A stretch of 64,000 nt of DNA. Origin: Aureimonas populi (GTDB lineage: Bacteria > Pseudomonadota > Alphaproteobacteria > Rhizobiales > Rhizobiaceae). The notes under the pieces are model-generated. The model had not been told where the DNA came from. It ran no database searches and saw only the letters and a program-made list of their open reading frames with translations. The DNA lies in contig NZ_CP072611.1 in the NCBI RefSeq assembly GCF_017815515.1, positions 3,348,001 to 3,412,000 of the forward strand, in the 5' to 3' direction. The stretch's first letter is position 1. The number at the start of each line of letters is the position of its first letter. Below, in pieces: positions 26,275-36,256 of the stretch. The position numbers and the translations under genes are program-made.

Positions 26275-27867
26275 TCAGAACTCCTCCCAGTTCTCCGCCT
26301 CCGGCTGCGCGGGCGCCATTCGCAGGGCCACCCCGCCCCCGGCCGCGCGAAGCTGAGTCACGGACCGCGCGGCGGGGGCCGGCTTGCGTGCGCCGGGCGC
26401 GGGCGAGGCGCTGGTGCGGAAACGCCCGACCAGCTCGGCCAGCTCGTCCGTTTCCCCCGTCAGCGCCTGGGCTGCGGCGGTGGCCTGTTCCACCATGGCG
26501 GCGTTCTGCTGGGTGACCTTGTCCATCTGGTCGGCGGCGGTGGAAACCTCCTTCAGGCTCACCGCCTGCTCGCGGGCTCCGCCGGCAATGGAGTCGATGA
26601 CGCCGCCCATTTGCGAGACGTGGGCCACGATGGCCTCCAGCGAGCGCCCCGAGGCCGAAACCAGGTCGACGCCGCTCTCCACCTCCTGCCCGGAGGCCGA
26701 GATCAGCTCCTTGATCTCCTTGGCGGCCTCGGCCGAGCGCTGGGCGAGCCCGCGCACCTCCTGCGCCACCACCGCAAAGCCCCGGCCCGCCTCGCCCGCG
26801 CGCGCCGCCTCGACGCCCGCGTTCAGCGCCAGAAGGTTGGTCTGGAAGGCGATCTCGTCGATCACCCCGATGATGCGGCCGATCTTCTCCGAAGACTGCT
26901 CGATGGCGTGCATGGCCTCCACCGCCCGGCCGACGATCTCGCCGCCCTTGCGGGCATTCTCCTGCGCCGTCAGCGCCGTCTCCTGCGCGTTCACCGCGCT
27001 CTTGGCCGTCTCGCCCACCCCGCGCGTCACCTCGGCCAGAGCCGCCACCGTCTCCTCCAGGCTCGCCGCCTGCTGCTCGGTGCGCTGCGCCAGGTCGCTG
27101 GACGCCACGTTGATCTCCGAAAGGCCGGTGCGGATGGCGCCGATGCTGGAGACGAGGCGCGAAAGCGTGCTCTCCATCTCCGCGACGGCCGAATTGTAAT
27201 CACCTGCCATGCCCTGGAACTCGCCGGCGAGCCCGTCCTCCACCCGGCTCACCAGATCGCCCTCCCGAAGACGGGCGAAGGCACGAGCGAAGGCAGCCAG
27301 CGCCTCGGTCCGCTCCGCATCCGCCCTCGCCTTCTCCTCCTCCACGCGCCGCCGCTCCTCGGCCAGCGTTTCGAGATAGACGGAGATCGAATAGTCCATG
27401 TCGAGCAGGGCGGCCTTCACCACCACGCCGAGTTCGCGGCCGAGCTTGTCCGCTCCGCCGCGCCCGAAGCGGGAGGGCCAGCGCTTCTTGACGATCTGGG
27501 CAATCAGGCTTTCCAGCACCAGCGCGTAGCCGCCGATATACCAGCGCGGTTCGAGGCCGAGCCGGGCGTGAACCCGGCCGATGGCCGAAACGCCCTTCAC
27601 ATAGTCCGCGTCCAGCCTGCCGCTGGCGATGGTGTCCCAATGCTTCTCCTGCCGCCCCTTGGCGGCCGCGACATGCTGGTCGCCGGAAAAGAACGTCCGC
27701 GTATGGGGATGCGACTTCACACGGGCATAGAAGAGGTCCAGCGCCTCGCCCGCCGAGGAGCGAATGGTAGGCTGGAGCTCGAGAAGCAGCGCGCGCGATT
27801 CGGCGTCGAGACCGATGAAGGCGAGCCGCTCCTCCAGCGTCTCGGTCTCGTTGGGTTTCGCGTCCAT
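26275..27867 (-). CDS. Globin-coupled methyl-accepting chemotaxis protein (aerotaxis type)
   Basis: Cytoplasmic chemoreceptor of 530 residues without membrane segments. Residues about 10-160 form a protoglobin sensor of the HemAT type; the proximal haem ligand is His100 in the signature [19 protein letters not shown], so oxygen or a similar gas is the expected signal. A short HAMP-like linker follows (about 175-240), then the methylated-helix and signalling domain with the hairpin tip [23 protein letters not shown]. It ends in NWEEF, similar to the NWETF tether that binds CheR/CheB in enteric receptors. The ATG at 27867 is used; upstream only GTG is available. Its signalling part is almost identical in DNA to that of the receptor at 39176. 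Confidence 0.94.
   Translation of the reverse strand: MDAKPNETETLEERLAFIGLDAESRALLLELQPTIRSSAGEALDLFYARVKSHPHTRTFFSGDQHVAAAKGRQEKHWDTIASGRLDADYVKGVSAIGRVHARLGLEPRWYIGGYALVLESLIAQIVKKRWPSRFGRGGADKLGRELGVVVKAALLDMDYSISVYLETLAEERRRVEEEKARADAERTEALAAFARAFARLREGDLVSRVEDGLAGEFQGMAGDYNSAVAEMESTLSRLVSSIGAIRTGLSEINVASSDLAQRTEQQAASLEETVAALAEVTRGVGETAKSAVNAQETALTAQENARKGGEIVGRAVEAMHAIEQSSEKIGRIIGVIDEIAFQTNLLALNAGVEAARAGEAGRGFAVVAQEVRGLAQRSAEAAKEIKELISASGQEVESGVDLVSASGRSLEAIVAHVSQMGGVIDSIAGGAREQAVSLKEVSTAADQMDKVTQQNAAMVEQATAAAQALTGETDELAELVGRFRTSASPAPGARKPAPAARSVTQLRAAGGGVALRMAPAQPEAENWEEF
26701..26940 (-). repeat. Segment nearly identical to 40415-40654 (inverted orientation)
   Basis: Reading the minus strand here against the plus strand at 40415-40654 gives 236 matches out of 240 bases, with four silent or single-base differences. 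It encodes the chemoreceptor hairpin tip. Protein identity stays high over about 26460-27140, so the duplicated unit is larger than this counted block. Confidence 0.9.
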
Positions 27868-28053
27868 GGTGCAGTCCCTCTCCACGTCCAGTGCACGAGT
27901 GCTTGTGCACCTACAATCTTTCCGCTTTCTGAACCGAAAGCGCCTTGAGTGAAGGTTGCGCGCAAAACTTAAAGTTGTGTTTTCGGCTGGCCACGGCGTG
28001 CCTGCCGCCCCTTCCCCCTATGTGCCGCAAGGGCAGTTTTCAGAGGCAGTTCG

Positions 28054-29007
28054 ATGAGCATCACCACCGGTCTCCACCATGTTTCGATCCATGCCGGCGA
28101 TCCGGGCCGCAACGTCGAGTTCTATACGGCGGTTCTCGGGTTGAGGCTGGTGAAAAAGACTGTCAACTTCGAGGATGCCGGCGTCTATCATCTCTATTTC
28201 GGCGACGAGGCGGCGCGGCCGGGCACGCTTCTGACCTTCTTCCCCTATCCGCATATCGCGCCGGGGCGCCTCGGAGTTGGCGAGGTGGAAGAGATCGGCC
28301 TTCGCGTGCCCGCAGCATCGCTCGGCTTCTGGATGCACCGCTTTCTGGAGAAGGGCGTCGTCCACGAGGGCATCGTCAAGCGCTTCGGCCAGAGCCTCCT
28401 GCCCTTCCGCGACCCGGACGGCACACGCCTGGCGCTTGTCGGCCTGGCCGGGATCGAGGACGAGCCGGCCGGTGGCGCCATCGCGCCCGAACACGCGATT
28501 CGCGGCTTCCACGGCGTCAGCCTGCTTCTGGAGGAAGCCGGCCCCACGGCTGCGGTTCTCACCCACGCCTTCGGCTTCGTGGAGATGGGCAGCGAGGGAA
28601 CGAGGACGCGCTATGGCATCCCCGGTGCGACGATCGGCGGGGTGGTGGACCTGCACGCGGTGGGCGGCTTCCTCAAGCCCCGGCCCGGCGGCGGCTCGGT
28701 TCACCACATCGCCTTCCGCGCCGAGGACGATGCGGCGCAGGCGGAGATGGCACGAAAGCTTGCGCAGGACCACGATCTGGACGTGACCGAAGTGAAGGAC
28801 CGGAAGTATTTCCGCTCGGTCTACGCCCGCGAGCCGGGCCATGTCCTTCTGGAGATCGCCACCGACCAGCCGGGCATGAGCATCGACGAGCCGATGGAAA
28901 GCCTCGGGCAGACCCTACAACTGCCGCCCTTCTTCGAGGCGCGCCGTAGCTGGATCGAGAAGTCCCTGCCGCCGATCCGGCTGACGGAGCCTTCGCAGGA
29001 GCGCTAG
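28054..29007 (+). CDS. Ring-cleaving dioxygenase-like protein, VOC family
   Basis: A 317-residue protein made of two vicinal-oxygen-chelate modules (about residues 4-150 and 155-310). Opening motif GLHHVSIHAGDPGRNVEFYT is typical of the MhqO/YkcA group annotated as ring-cleaving dioxygenases or glyoxalase-like proteins. Candidate metal ligands are His8, the second-module histidine in SVHHIAF and Glu in VLLEIATD. In Bacillus, relatives respond to quinone stress; no such regulator is adjacent here. Its TAG stop overlaps the TAG stop of the convergent cysQ gene within a shared CTAG. Confidence 0.88.
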   Translation: MSITTGLHHVSIHAGDPGRNVEFYTAVLGLRLVKKTVNFEDAGVYHLYFGDEAARPGTLLTFFPYPHIAPGRLGVGEVEEIGLRVPAASLGFWMHRFLEKGVVHEGIVKRFGQSLLPFRDPDGTRLALVGLAGIEDEPAGGAIAPEHAIRGFHGVSLLLEEAGPTAAVLTHAFGFVEMGSEGTRTRYGIPGATIGGVVDLHAVGGFLKPRPGGGSVHHIAFRAEDDAAQAEMARKLAQDHDLDVTEVKDRKYFRSVYAREPGHVLLEIATDQPGMSIDEPMESLGQTLQLPPFFEARRSWIEKSLPPIRLTEPSQER

Positions 29008-29786
29008 AAGGCCGGCAGCGCCACGCCGGGGCCGTGGGCGATGAAGAAGGGGTTGGCGAAGCCGCCGGCCCCGGCGCCATAGGCCAGCGGCCGGCCGTCC
29101 AGCGTCACCGTATGACCGCCCGCCGCGCGCAGCACGGCATCGCCCGCCGCCGTGTCCCATGCCATGGTCGGGCCGAGGCGCGGATAGAGATCGGCCTTGC
29201 CTTCGGCCAGCAGGCAGAATTTTAGCGAGGAACCGATCTCCACGCATTCGGCGAGGGGAAAGCGCGCGAGGCACGCATGGGTCTCGGGGGTGGGGTGCGA
29301 GAGGCTGGCCACCGCCACGAGGCCCTCCGGCGCGGGCCGGGCCCGGATCGGGCGCCGGCCGGAGGCGCGGCCCCGCCCGTCCACATCCACGGCGAAGGCG
29401 CCCTCGCGCCCGCCGCCGTAAAGCGTGCCGCGCGCGGGCGCATGGACGATGCCGAGCACCGGCACGCCCTGTTCCACCAGCGCGATGTTGACGGTGAAGT
29501 CCGGTCGCCCGGCGATGAATTCGCGCGTGCCGTCCAGCGGATCGACGAGGAAGAAGCGCTCTCCCGGCCGTTTGGGGGAAAGGCCGGCGGCGACCTCCTC
29601 CTCGGCCACCACGGGAATCTCGGGAAAGGCTGCGCGCAGCGCGGCGAGGATGGAGGCCTCCGCGCGCGCGTCCGCCTCCGTCACCGGCGAGGCGTCCGCC
29701 TTGAGGGTGACGGAGGGCCCCGCGCGGGCAACCGCCATGATGATGCACCCGGCCTCCACGGCCATGGCTTCCAGCGCCTCGATCAT
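29004..29786 (-). CDS. cysQ: 3'(2'),5'-bisphosphate nucleotidase CysQ
   Basis: Inositol-monophosphatase-fold phosphatase of 260 residues that removes the 3'-phosphate from PAP, a by-product of sulfate assimilation. Metal-site motifs are visible: VVAEEE (residues about 58-63), the core VDPLDGTREF, and WDTAAGDAVLRAAGG near the C-terminus. The ATG overlaps the xylB stop (ATGA), so it is translated with the xylose genes, an unexpected partner. An inositol-phosphatase role cannot be excluded, but the DGTREF core and length fit CysQ. Confidence 0.92.
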   Translation of the reverse strand: MIEALEAMAVEAGCIIMAVARAGPSVTLKADASPVTEADARAEASILAALRAAFPEIPVVAEEEVAAGLSPKRPGERFFLVDPLDGTREFIAGRPDFTVNIALVEQGVPVLGIVHAPARGTLYGGGREGAFAVDVDGRGRASGRRPIRARPAPEGLVAVASLSHPTPETHACLARFPLAECVEIGSSLKFCLLAEGKADLYPRLGPTMAWDTAAGDAVLRAAGGHTVTLDGRPLAYGAGAGGFANPFFIAHGPGVALPAF

Positions 29787-31228
29787 CGCGCCAGTGCCGC
29801 CAGCGCGGGGTAGAGGGCCCGATAGCGCCCATATGCCTCCATGAAGGGCTCGGCGAGCCCCGGATCGGGCTCGAAGGTCCGCGCGATGGGCGGCTCGGTC
29901 ATCACGCCGGCCGGCTCGAGGCCCGTCGCGGCCACGAGGCCGAGGCGCGCGGCGCCGAACGCCGCGCCGAAATCGCCCGCCGCCGGCAGCGCCACGGGCG
30001 TCTTCAGAACGCTCGCCAGCATCTTGAGCCAGAGGGCGGAGCGCGCGCCCGCGCCGACCGCCACCAGCCGCTCCACCGCGCCGCCCGCTTCCAGGCAGTC
30101 GCGCATGGAAAAGGCCACGCCCTCCATGACGGCGCGCGCCATGTCCTCCCGGCTCGTATCGGCCTGAAGCCCGACGAACGCACCCCGGATCGCAGAATCG
30201 TTGTGCGGCGTGCGCTCGCCGGAGAGATAAGGCAGGAAGGCCAGCCGGCCCGGCGCGCGCAGTTCCTCGCCGAGGCTCGCCACCAGGGCGCCCGGCGTCT
30301 CCCGCAGCACGCCGGAGAGCCATTCCAGCGAACCGGCGGCCGAGAGCGTGACGCCCATCTGGTGCCACAGGCCGGGCAGCGCGTGGCAGAAGGTGTGGAG
30401 CGCCGTTTCAGGCGCCGGCTCGTATCCGGCCGAAGCGGTGAAGAGCACGCCTGAGGTGCCGAGCGAAACGAAGCCCGTGCCGGGCCTCACCACGCCCACG
30501 CCGCAGGCCGAGGCGGCGTTGTCCCCGCCCCCGCCCGCCACCACGATGCCCGGCTTCAGGCCCCATTCGGCCGCCAGCGCCCCTTTCAGGCCGCCGCTCG
30601 CCTCAGTGCCCTCCACGAGGCGCGGCATGTGCGCGCGCGACAGGCCGGTGCGCTCCAGCATCCGGTCCGACCAGTCTCGCGCGCCCGTGTCGAGCCACGC
30701 CGTGCCAGCCGCGTCCGACATCTCGGACACGGCCTCGCCCGTCAGCCACAGGCGCACGTAGTCCTTGGGCAGGAGCACGCTCGCCACGCGCTCGAACAGC
30801 GCCGGCTCGTTGCGCCGCACCCATTCGAGCTTCGGCGCGGTGAAGCCGGGAAACACGATGTTGCCGGTGATGTCGCGGGCCTGCGCGTCGTCCAGAGCGC
30901 GCGCCTCCTCATGGGCGCGCGTGTCGTTCCACAGGATGCAGGGGCGCAGCACCGCGCCGGCCGCGTCCAGAAGCGTCGCGCCATGCATCTGGCCCGAGAG
31001 GCCGATGCCCTCGACATCGGCCAGCGCGGCGCCGTGGCCCTCGCGCAGGCGGCCCAGCACCGTGCGCGCCGCCTCGATCCAGTCGGCCGGGTCCTGCTCG
31101 GACCAGCCGAAGGCGGGGCGCGAGACGTGAAGCCCGGCCGAGGCACTGGCCACGACGCGCTGCCCGTCGTCCATGAGAAGCGCCTTCAGCGAAGACGTGC
31201 CGAGGTCGAGCCCGAGATAGTGCGCCAT
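29783..31228 (-). CDS. xylB: Xylulokinase
   Basis: FGGY-family sugar kinase of 481 residues that phosphorylates D-xylulose to xylulose 5-phosphate with ATP. N-terminal phosphate loop GLDLGTSSLKALLMD, substrate motif LSGQMHGATLLD, and ATP-site stretches AGGGGDNAASA and GAGARSALWLKM all fit XylB. It starts 23 bases after xylA stops, with GGGGGA before the ATG, and overlaps cysQ at its end. Confidence 0.96.
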   Translation of the reverse strand: MAHYLGLDLGTSSLKALLMDDGQRVVASASAGLHVSRPAFGWSEQDPADWIEAARTVLGRLREGHGAALADVEGIGLSGQMHGATLLDAAGAVLRPCILWNDTRAHEEARALDDAQARDITGNIVFPGFTAPKLEWVRRNEPALFERVASVLLPKDYVRLWLTGEAVSEMSDAAGTAWLDTGARDWSDRMLERTGLSRAHMPRLVEGTEASGGLKGALAAEWGLKPGIVVAGGGGDNAASACGVGVVRPGTGFVSLGTSGVLFTASAGYEPAPETALHTFCHALPGLWHQMGVTLSAAGSLEWLSGVLRETPGALVASLGEELRAPGRLAFLPYLSGERTPHNDSAIRGAFVGLQADTSREDMARAVMEGVAFSMRDCLEAGGAVERLVAVGAGARSALWLKMLASVLKTPVALPAAGDFGAAFGAARLGLVAATGLEPAGVMTEPPIARTFEPDPGLAEPFMEAYGRYRALYPALAALAR

Positions 31229-31251
31229 GAAGTCCCCCTCGCCGCCTGCGC

Positions 31252-32565
31252 TCAGACGTAGCGGTTCAGGATGCCTTCGAGAAGCTCCTGCCGGCCCGAG
31301 CGCGGCTGCGGGTCGAGCGAGGCCGCGCGCGCGGCCACCTCCTCCAGCGAGCGCTGCCCGGCGAGGATCGCCTTGCCCTCGGTGCCGTCCCAGCCGGCGT
31401 AGCGCTCTTCCAGCGGGCCCTCCAGCGCCTTGTCGGCCAGCATCGCCTCCGCCGCCAGCAGCGCCCGCGCGCAGGCGTCCATGGAGGCGACATGGGCGAT
31501 GATGAGGTCGTCCGGGTCGATGGACTGGCGGCGGATCTTGGCGTCGAAATTGAGCCCGCCCGTGGTGAAGCCGCCATGTTTCAGCATCTCGTGGAAGACC
31601 AGCGCCATCTCCTTCACGTTCATGGCGAACTGGTCGGTATCCCAGCCCAGGAGGTCGTCGCCGCGATTGATGTCGAGCGAGCCGAAGAGGCCGAGCGCAT
31701 AGGCCAGCTCCACCTCGTGCTCGAAGGAATGGCCGGCGAGGATTGCGTGGTTCTGCTCGATATTGAGCTTCACGTCCTGCGCCAGCCCGTAGCGCTGGAG
31801 AAAGCCGTAGACCGTGGCGGTGTCGAAATCGTACTGGTGCTTGGAGGGCTCGCGCGGCTTGGGCTCGATCAGGATCGGCCCCTTGAATCCGATCTTGTGC
31901 TTGTAGTCGACCAGCATGGAAAGGAAGCGGCCGAGCTGGTCCAGCTCCTGCCCCATGCGGGTGTTGAGCAGCGTCTCGTAGCCCTCGCGCCCGCCCCAGC
32001 AGACATAGTTCTCGCCCTTCAGCCGGTGGGTCGCGTCCATCGCGCCCTTCACCTGCCCCACGGCATAGGCGAACACCTCCGGGTCCGGATTGGTGGCCGC
32101 GCCCGCCATGTAGCGGCGGTGGGAGAAGAGGTTCGCCGTACCCCAGAGGAGGCGCACCCGCGAACCGGCCATCTTCTCCTCGAACAGGTCGGTGATCGCC
32201 TTGAGGTTGTCGAGCGACTGCGAAAGCGTCGCCCCCTCCGGCGCCACGTCCACGTCGTGGAAGGTGAAGAAGGGCACGTCGAGGATGCGGAAGAGGTCGA
32301 AGGCGACGTCCGCCTTCCGGCGGGCCAGCGCCAGCGGGTCCGCCCCGTGCATCCAGGGGCGCAGGAAGGTTTCGCCGCCGAAAGGGTCGCCCCCCGGCCA
32401 TGTGAAGGAGTGCCAGTAGCAGACGGCGAAGCGAAGCTGCTCCTCCATCGTCCGGCCCATCACCATCCGCTTTCTGTCGTAATGGCGAAAGGCGAACGGA
32501 TCGCGCGACCCTTCGCCCTCGAACCGCACGGCATCGCCATGGGCGAAGAAATTCGTGGCAGACAT
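31252..32565 (-). CDS. xylA: Xylose isomerase
   Basis: Mg/Mn-dependent isomerase of 437 residues that converts D-xylose to D-xylulose; the length places it in the long (class II) group. Active-site signatures include [12 protein letters not shown] (catalytic His-Asp region), [17 protein letters not shown] with the bridging glutamate, and DINRGDD with C-terminal metal ligands. First enzyme gene after the regulators; an operator-like dyad sits 40-61 bases before its start. Confidence 0.97.
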   Translation of the reverse strand: MSATNFFAHGDAVRFEGEGSRDPFAFRHYDRKRMVMGRTMEEQLRFAVCYWHSFTWPGGDPFGGETFLRPWMHGADPLALARRKADVAFDLFRILDVPFFTFHDVDVAPEGATLSQSLDNLKAITDLFEEKMAGSRVRLLWGTANLFSHRRYMAGAATNPDPEVFAYAVGQVKGAMDATHRLKGENYVCWGGREGYETLLNTRMGQELDQLGRFLSMLVDYKHKIGFKGPILIEPKPREPSKHQYDFDTATVYGFLQRYGLAQDVKLNIEQNHAILAGHSFEHEVELAYALGLFGSLDINRGDDLLGWDTDQFAMNVKEMALVFHEMLKHGGFTTGGLNFDAKIRRQSIDPDDLIIAHVASMDACARALLAAEAMLADKALEGPLEERYAGWDGTEGKAILAGQRSLEEVAARAASLDPQPRSGRQELLEGILNRYV

Positions 32566-32604
32566 GGCTGCGCTCCTCCCGAATGCGCCGGCCCTCCAGC
32601 CGGC

Positions 32605-32626
32605 GTTTGAGATACGTACCTCAAAC
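32605..32626 (-). promoter_or_regulatory. Candidate operator upstream of xylA
   Basis: GTTTGAG and CTCAAAC flank ATACGTAC, forming a 22-base dyad in which 20 bases pair and the centre is itself the palindrome TACGTA. It lies in the 89-base gap between the lacI-type gene and xylA, just before xylA. Size and symmetry fit a LacI-family site; the neighbouring LacI or ROK regulator is the likely ligand. Flanking GCCGG/CCGGC extend the symmetry. Confidence 0.6.
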
Positions 32627-32654
32627 CGGCGCGCCGCGGCAAGCGAGGGCGCTC

Positions 32655-33689
32655 TCAGCCCGGCAGATTGTCCGCCATGAGAATCTCGATCCGGATGCGC
32701 TCCTGGTCCTCCACCACGGCGGCGCCCGTCAGCTCCGCCAGAAGCAGCCGCAAGGCCGAGCGCGCCTCGTGGCCGGCACTCTGGACGATGGCCGCGTCCA
32801 TCACGCCCGAGAGGATGAGCGGGCGCGTTTCCTGCGTCAGCTCGTGCCCCACGAAGATCGTGGCCGCTCCCGCCTCCCCCAATGCGTCCGCGACGCCGGC
32901 ATTGGCCGCGCCCGCATTGTAGATCGCGTCGATGGCGCCGCCCGCCAGCAGCGCGGACACCTTCGCCCGCGTCACCCCCCGCTCGTCCCGCCCTTCCAGG
33001 ACGTCCGCTATCTCGACAGCGGGGAACCGGCCGGCGATGGTATCTCGAAAGCCGGCAAGGCGTTCCAGATGGTCGGTGAGACCGAGGGAGGCGACGAGAA
33101 CGCCGACGCGCCCGCCGCCCCGCCCCAGGAAGCGCCCCACGAGCGAGCCCGCCACGCGCCCGGCGGCACGGTTGTCGATGCCGATATAGCGGCGGCGGGC
33201 CGAGCGGGGAACGTCCGAGACCAGCGTGACCACCGCCACGCCCTTCGCCTCCAGCGCGTCCACCGCCTCGGCAACGAGCGGATGATCGAAGCCGACGACC
33301 GCAAGGCCCTCCATCCGCTCGCCCAGCGCCACAAGCTCCAGCGCCAGGGCGCGCGGCGAGAAGATGTCCGTCTCCACCACCTCCACCAGCACGCGCCGCC
33401 CGCCGAGATCAGCGGCCGCGCATCGCGCCTCCCGCGCGATATCGGAGAAGAACGGGTTCTCCCCGCGCGGCACCACGAGGCCGAGCCGCGTCAGCCGCTT
33501 GCGTGAAAGGTCGGCCGCACGCGGGTCCGGCCGGAAGTCGAGCGCGGCGACGGCCGCCTCCACCCGCGCGGTGGACCGCGCCGAGGCCCCACCGCGACGG
33601 TTGACCACGCGGTCGGCCGTGGCAAGGCTCACCCCGGCGTGCCGCGCGACATCCCGCAGGGTCGCAAAGCCCGGCACGCCGTCCCTCAT
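32655..33689 (-). CDS. LacI-family transcriptional regulator of the xylose cluster
   Basis: A 344-residue LacI/GalR regulator. The N-terminal helix-turn-helix and hinge ([24 protein letters not shown]) are followed by a sugar-binding effector domain of the periplasmic-binding fold. Its place directly before xylA, with a 22-base palindrome between, suggests that it represses xylAB and responds to xylose or a related sugar. It overlaps the ROK gene by 4 bases, so two sugar regulators are made from one message. Confidence 0.93.
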   Translation of the reverse strand: MRDGVPGFATLRDVARHAGVSLATADRVVNRRGGASARSTARVEAAVAALDFRPDPRAADLSRKRLTRLGLVVPRGENPFFSDIAREARCAAADLGGRRVLVEVVETDIFSPRALALELVALGERMEGLAVVGFDHPLVAEAVDALEAKGVAVVTLVSDVPRSARRRYIGIDNRAAGRVAGSLVGRFLGRGGGRVGVLVASLGLTDHLERLAGFRDTIAGRFPAVEIADVLEGRDERGVTRAKVSALLAGGAIDAIYNAGAANAGVADALGEAGAATIFVGHELTQETRPLILSGVMDAAIVQSAGHEARSALRLLLAELTGAAVVEDQERIRIEILMADNLPG

Positions 33690-34906
33690 GCCGCCGCCTC
33701 GTCCAGCGCCGGCGCGGCCTTCGAGACGGCCTCATCCACGCAGGCGAGGCCGAAGGCGAGAGACGCGTCGAGCAGCAGCTCGTCGGAATCGGGAAACACG
33801 AAGAAGGGCGTATCGCTGCCCACGCCCTCGATGGCGCTTTCCGCGATGCCCCGCCGGATCGCCGGCTCCAGAAGGTCCATCGCCAGCGCGCCGGAGCCCA
33901 CGAAGACGACGGGCAAGGGGTCGATCAACGTGAACATGCGCCCCAGCCCGTAGCCGAGCGCCTCCCCCGCCCGCTCGAACGCGGCGCGCGAGCGCGCCTC
34001 GCCAGCCCGCGCGCTTTCGGCCAGCTCGCGCATTTCCGCGTCCCGCACACGCCGGCCGAAATGGTCGTCGTCCGGCCCGCGCGCGGCGCGCCAGATGGCG
34101 TAGTCGCCGGCATAGGCCTCGATGCAGCCGCGATTGCCGCAGCGGCACAGATCGCCCCCGGGAATATGGTTGAGATGCCCGAACTCCACCGCCGAGGACT
34201 GCGCGCCGCGAAACGTGATGCCCGAGAGCTTCAGCCCCATGCCCACCCCGAAGCCGATGAAGAGGGTGGCGAAATTCGCCACGTCGATCTCCCCGCTCCA
34301 GCGGAAGCGCTCCGGCATCAGCCCGCAATCGTTGAGCACGGTGGCCGGCGCGCCGAAGCGCGCCTCCAGCGGCGTGGCGATGTCGATGCCGCGCGCCCGC
34401 AGGATGGGCGACCAGAGAAGCCGCCGGCTGGTGGAATCGGTCACGCCCTGCACGGCCACGACGATCCGGCGCAGAGGAGCCGATCCGGCGCAGCCCGCCA
34501 GCGCCTCCTCCATGAGCGCGACCATCCCGGCTACGAACGCCTCGCGGTCGAGACCGCCGAGATCGAGGTCCGCCCGCGCGCGCGCCTGCACCGCGCCGGC
34601 ATAGTCGGCGACAGCGACGCCGATCTCCCCCACCGTGACCTTGATGGCGGCGATGCGCGCCATGCCCGGCCGCAGCGAAAGACTCACCTCGGGCCTGCCC
34701 CGCCGCGAGGGCGCCGGCGCGGCCTCCGCCTCGGCCAGCACCCCCTCGCGCACGAGGTCGCTGGCGATGGAGGAGGCGGCCGAGAGGGAAAGGCCCGTCT
34801 CCTCGCTCATGCGGCGGCGTGTCGAGAGAGCGAAGTGCCGGAAATGATCGATCGCAAGGCGCCGGTTCTGCAACCGGACGGCCTCCGCATCCGCTTTGGA
34901 CAACAT
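33686..34906 (-). CDS. ROK-family transcriptional regulator (XylR/NagC type)
   Basis: A 406-residue ROK repressor: N-terminal winged-helix DNA-binding part (about residues 15-75) and a sugar-kinase-like effector domain. The ROK zinc motif is intact (CRCGNRGCIEAYA), and a nucleotide/sugar-site line LFIGFGVGMGLKL is present. It is the first gene of the operon that continues with lacI, xylA, xylB and cysQ, and is divergent from xylF, so the 191-base gap is the natural place for its own control. Confidence 0.92.
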   Translation of the reverse strand: MLSKADAEAVRLQNRRLAIDHFRHFALSTRRRMSEETGLSLSAASSIASDLVREGVLAEAEAAPAPSRRGRPEVSLSLRPGMARIAAIKVTVGEIGVAVADYAGAVQARARADLDLGGLDREAFVAGMVALMEEALAGCAGSAPLRRIVVAVQGVTDSTSRRLLWSPILRARGIDIATPLEARFGAPATVLNDCGLMPERFRWSGEIDVANFATLFIGFGVGMGLKLSGITFRGAQSSAVEFGHLNHIPGGDLCRCGNRGCIEAYAGDYAIWRAARGPDDDHFGRRVRDAEMRELAESARAGEARSRAAFERAGEALGYGLGRMFTLIDPLPVVFVGSGALAMDLLEPAIRRGIAESAIEGVGSDTPFFVFPDSDELLLDASLAFGLACVDEAVSKAAPALDEAAA

Positions 34907-34975
34907 GCCTTCGCCGTTTCCCCCCTGCCGCCAAGCCAGCCCCGTGCCTTCCCATGCGCTCCCTGAAACCGCAAG

Positions 34976-34995
34976 TTGACATGCCTGTTAATGTC
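34976..34995 (+). promoter_or_regulatory. Candidate promoter/operator of xylF
   Basis: TTGACA at 34976-34981 is a perfect -35-like box; a GACAT-N8-ATGTC dyad (34978-34995) overlaps it, within the divergent rok-xylF gap. A convincing -10 box at 17-base spacing is not seen, so the promoter reading is weak, while the dyad over the box would fit repression. A leader stem (CGGCTT/AAGCCG) lies about 35014-35031. Confidence 0.35.
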
Positions 34996-35097
34996 TGTCA
35001 CCGTTTTTTCCTCGGCTTGGAATAAAGCCGGGCAATTGGGGTTGGGAGTCCCCGGTTCGAGGATTTCGGCGCGCCGTGCGCGCCATGGGAGGATCAT

Positions 35098-36141
35098 ATG
35101 AAAACGACACGCATCGCCCTTGCGGGCGTAGCCCTTTCGCTCGTCCTGGCGGGCGCGGCGCGGGCGCAGGACGGCCTCGTCGTCGGCGTTTCCTGGTCGA
35201 ACTTCCAGGAGGAGCGCTGGAAGACGGACGAGACCGCGATCCGCGCCGCGCTGGAGGAGGCCGGCGCGCGCTACGTTTCGGCCGACGCCCAGTCCTCGGC
35301 CGCCAAGCAGCTCACCGATGTGGAGAGCCTGATCTCGCAGGGCGCCAATGCCCTCATCGTCCTGGCGCAGGATTCCAGCGCCATCGGCCCGGCGGTGCAG
35401 CGCGCGGTGGACGAGGGCATTCCCGTTATCGCCTATGACCGGCTGATCGAGAACGAGGACGCCTTCTACATCACCTTCGACAATGTGGAGGTGGGCCGCA
35501 TCCAGGCCCGCGAGGTGGAGAAGGTGGCGCCGGAGGGCAACTACGTCTTCATCAAGGGCTCCTCGGCCGACCCGAACGCCGACTTCCTCTTCTCCGGCGC
35601 CATGGAAGTGCTCCAGCCGAAGATCGATGCCGGCGAGATCGTCAATGTCGGCGAGGCCTATACGGATGGCTGGCTGCCCGAGAACGCGCAGGCCAACATG
35701 GAGCAGTTCCTCACGGCCGCGAACAACGAGGTGGCCGCCGTCGTCGCCGCCAATGACGGCACGGCCGGGGGCGCCATCGCCGCGCTGGAGGCGCAGGGCC
35801 TGGCAGGCTCCGTGCCCGTCTCCGGCCAGGATGCCGACCACGCCGCGCTCAACCGCATCGCGCGCGGCACGCAGACCGTCTCGGTCTGGAAGGACTCGCG
35901 CGAGCTGGGCCGCCAGGCCGCCGAGATCGCGCTGCAACTGGCGGGCGGCACGCAGATGAGCGAGGTGGAGGGCGTCACCACCTTCGACGGCGGCCCGAAC
36001 GGGGTGGAGATGACCTCTCTGTTCCTCACCCCCGTCGCCATCACCCAGGAAAATCTCGGCGAGATCATCGATGCCGGCTGGGTGGCCAAGGACGTCGTCT
36101 GCCAGGGCGTGGCGGCCGGCTCCGTCGCCGCCTGCGACTGA
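35098..36141 (+). CDS. xylF: D-xylose ABC transporter substrate-binding protein XylF
   Basis: Periplasmic binding protein of 347 residues. Signal peptide about residues 1-23 (AGAARAQ), then the XylF opening [18 protein letters not shown]; the line [18 protein letters not shown] is typical of xylose-binding rather than ribose-binding proteins. GGGAGG precedes the ATG. A strong hairpin with T residues follows it, a usual way to make more binding protein than membrane subunits. Confidence 0.95.
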   Translation: MKTTRIALAGVALSLVLAGAARAQDGLVVGVSWSNFQEERWKTDETAIRAALEEAGARYVSADAQSSAAKQLTDVESLISQGANALIVLAQDSSAIGPAVQRAVDEGIPVIAYDRLIENEDAFYITFDNVEVGRIQAREVEKVAPEGNYVFIKGSSADPNADFLFSGAMEVLQPKIDAGEIVNVGEAYTDGWLPENAQANMEQFLTAANNEVAAVVAANDGTAGGAIAALEAQGLAGSVPVSGQDADHAALNRIARGTQTVSVWKDSRELGRQAAEIALQLAGGTQMSEVEGVTTFDGGPNGVEMTSLFLTPVAITQENLGEIIDAGWVAKDVVCQGVAAGSVAACD

Positions 36142-36152
36142 GCGCCTTCGAA

Positions 36153-36186
36153 GGGCCGCCCGCCATCCACGGGCGGCCCCTCTTTT
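36153..36186 (+). terminator. Hairpin terminator/attenuator between xylF and xylH
   Basis: GGGCCGCCCG and CGGGCGGCCC form a perfect 10-base stem around CCATCCA, followed by CTCTTTTC. It lies 12 bases after xylF stops. Partial termination here would lower xylHG expression relative to xylF. Confidence 0.7.
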
Positions 36187-36256
36187 CGACGCGCCGGCCG
36201 GCGGGGTCCTCCCTGCCGCCCTTCACGCCGGCCCAGCTTCCCGCGGGAGCCCTGCC

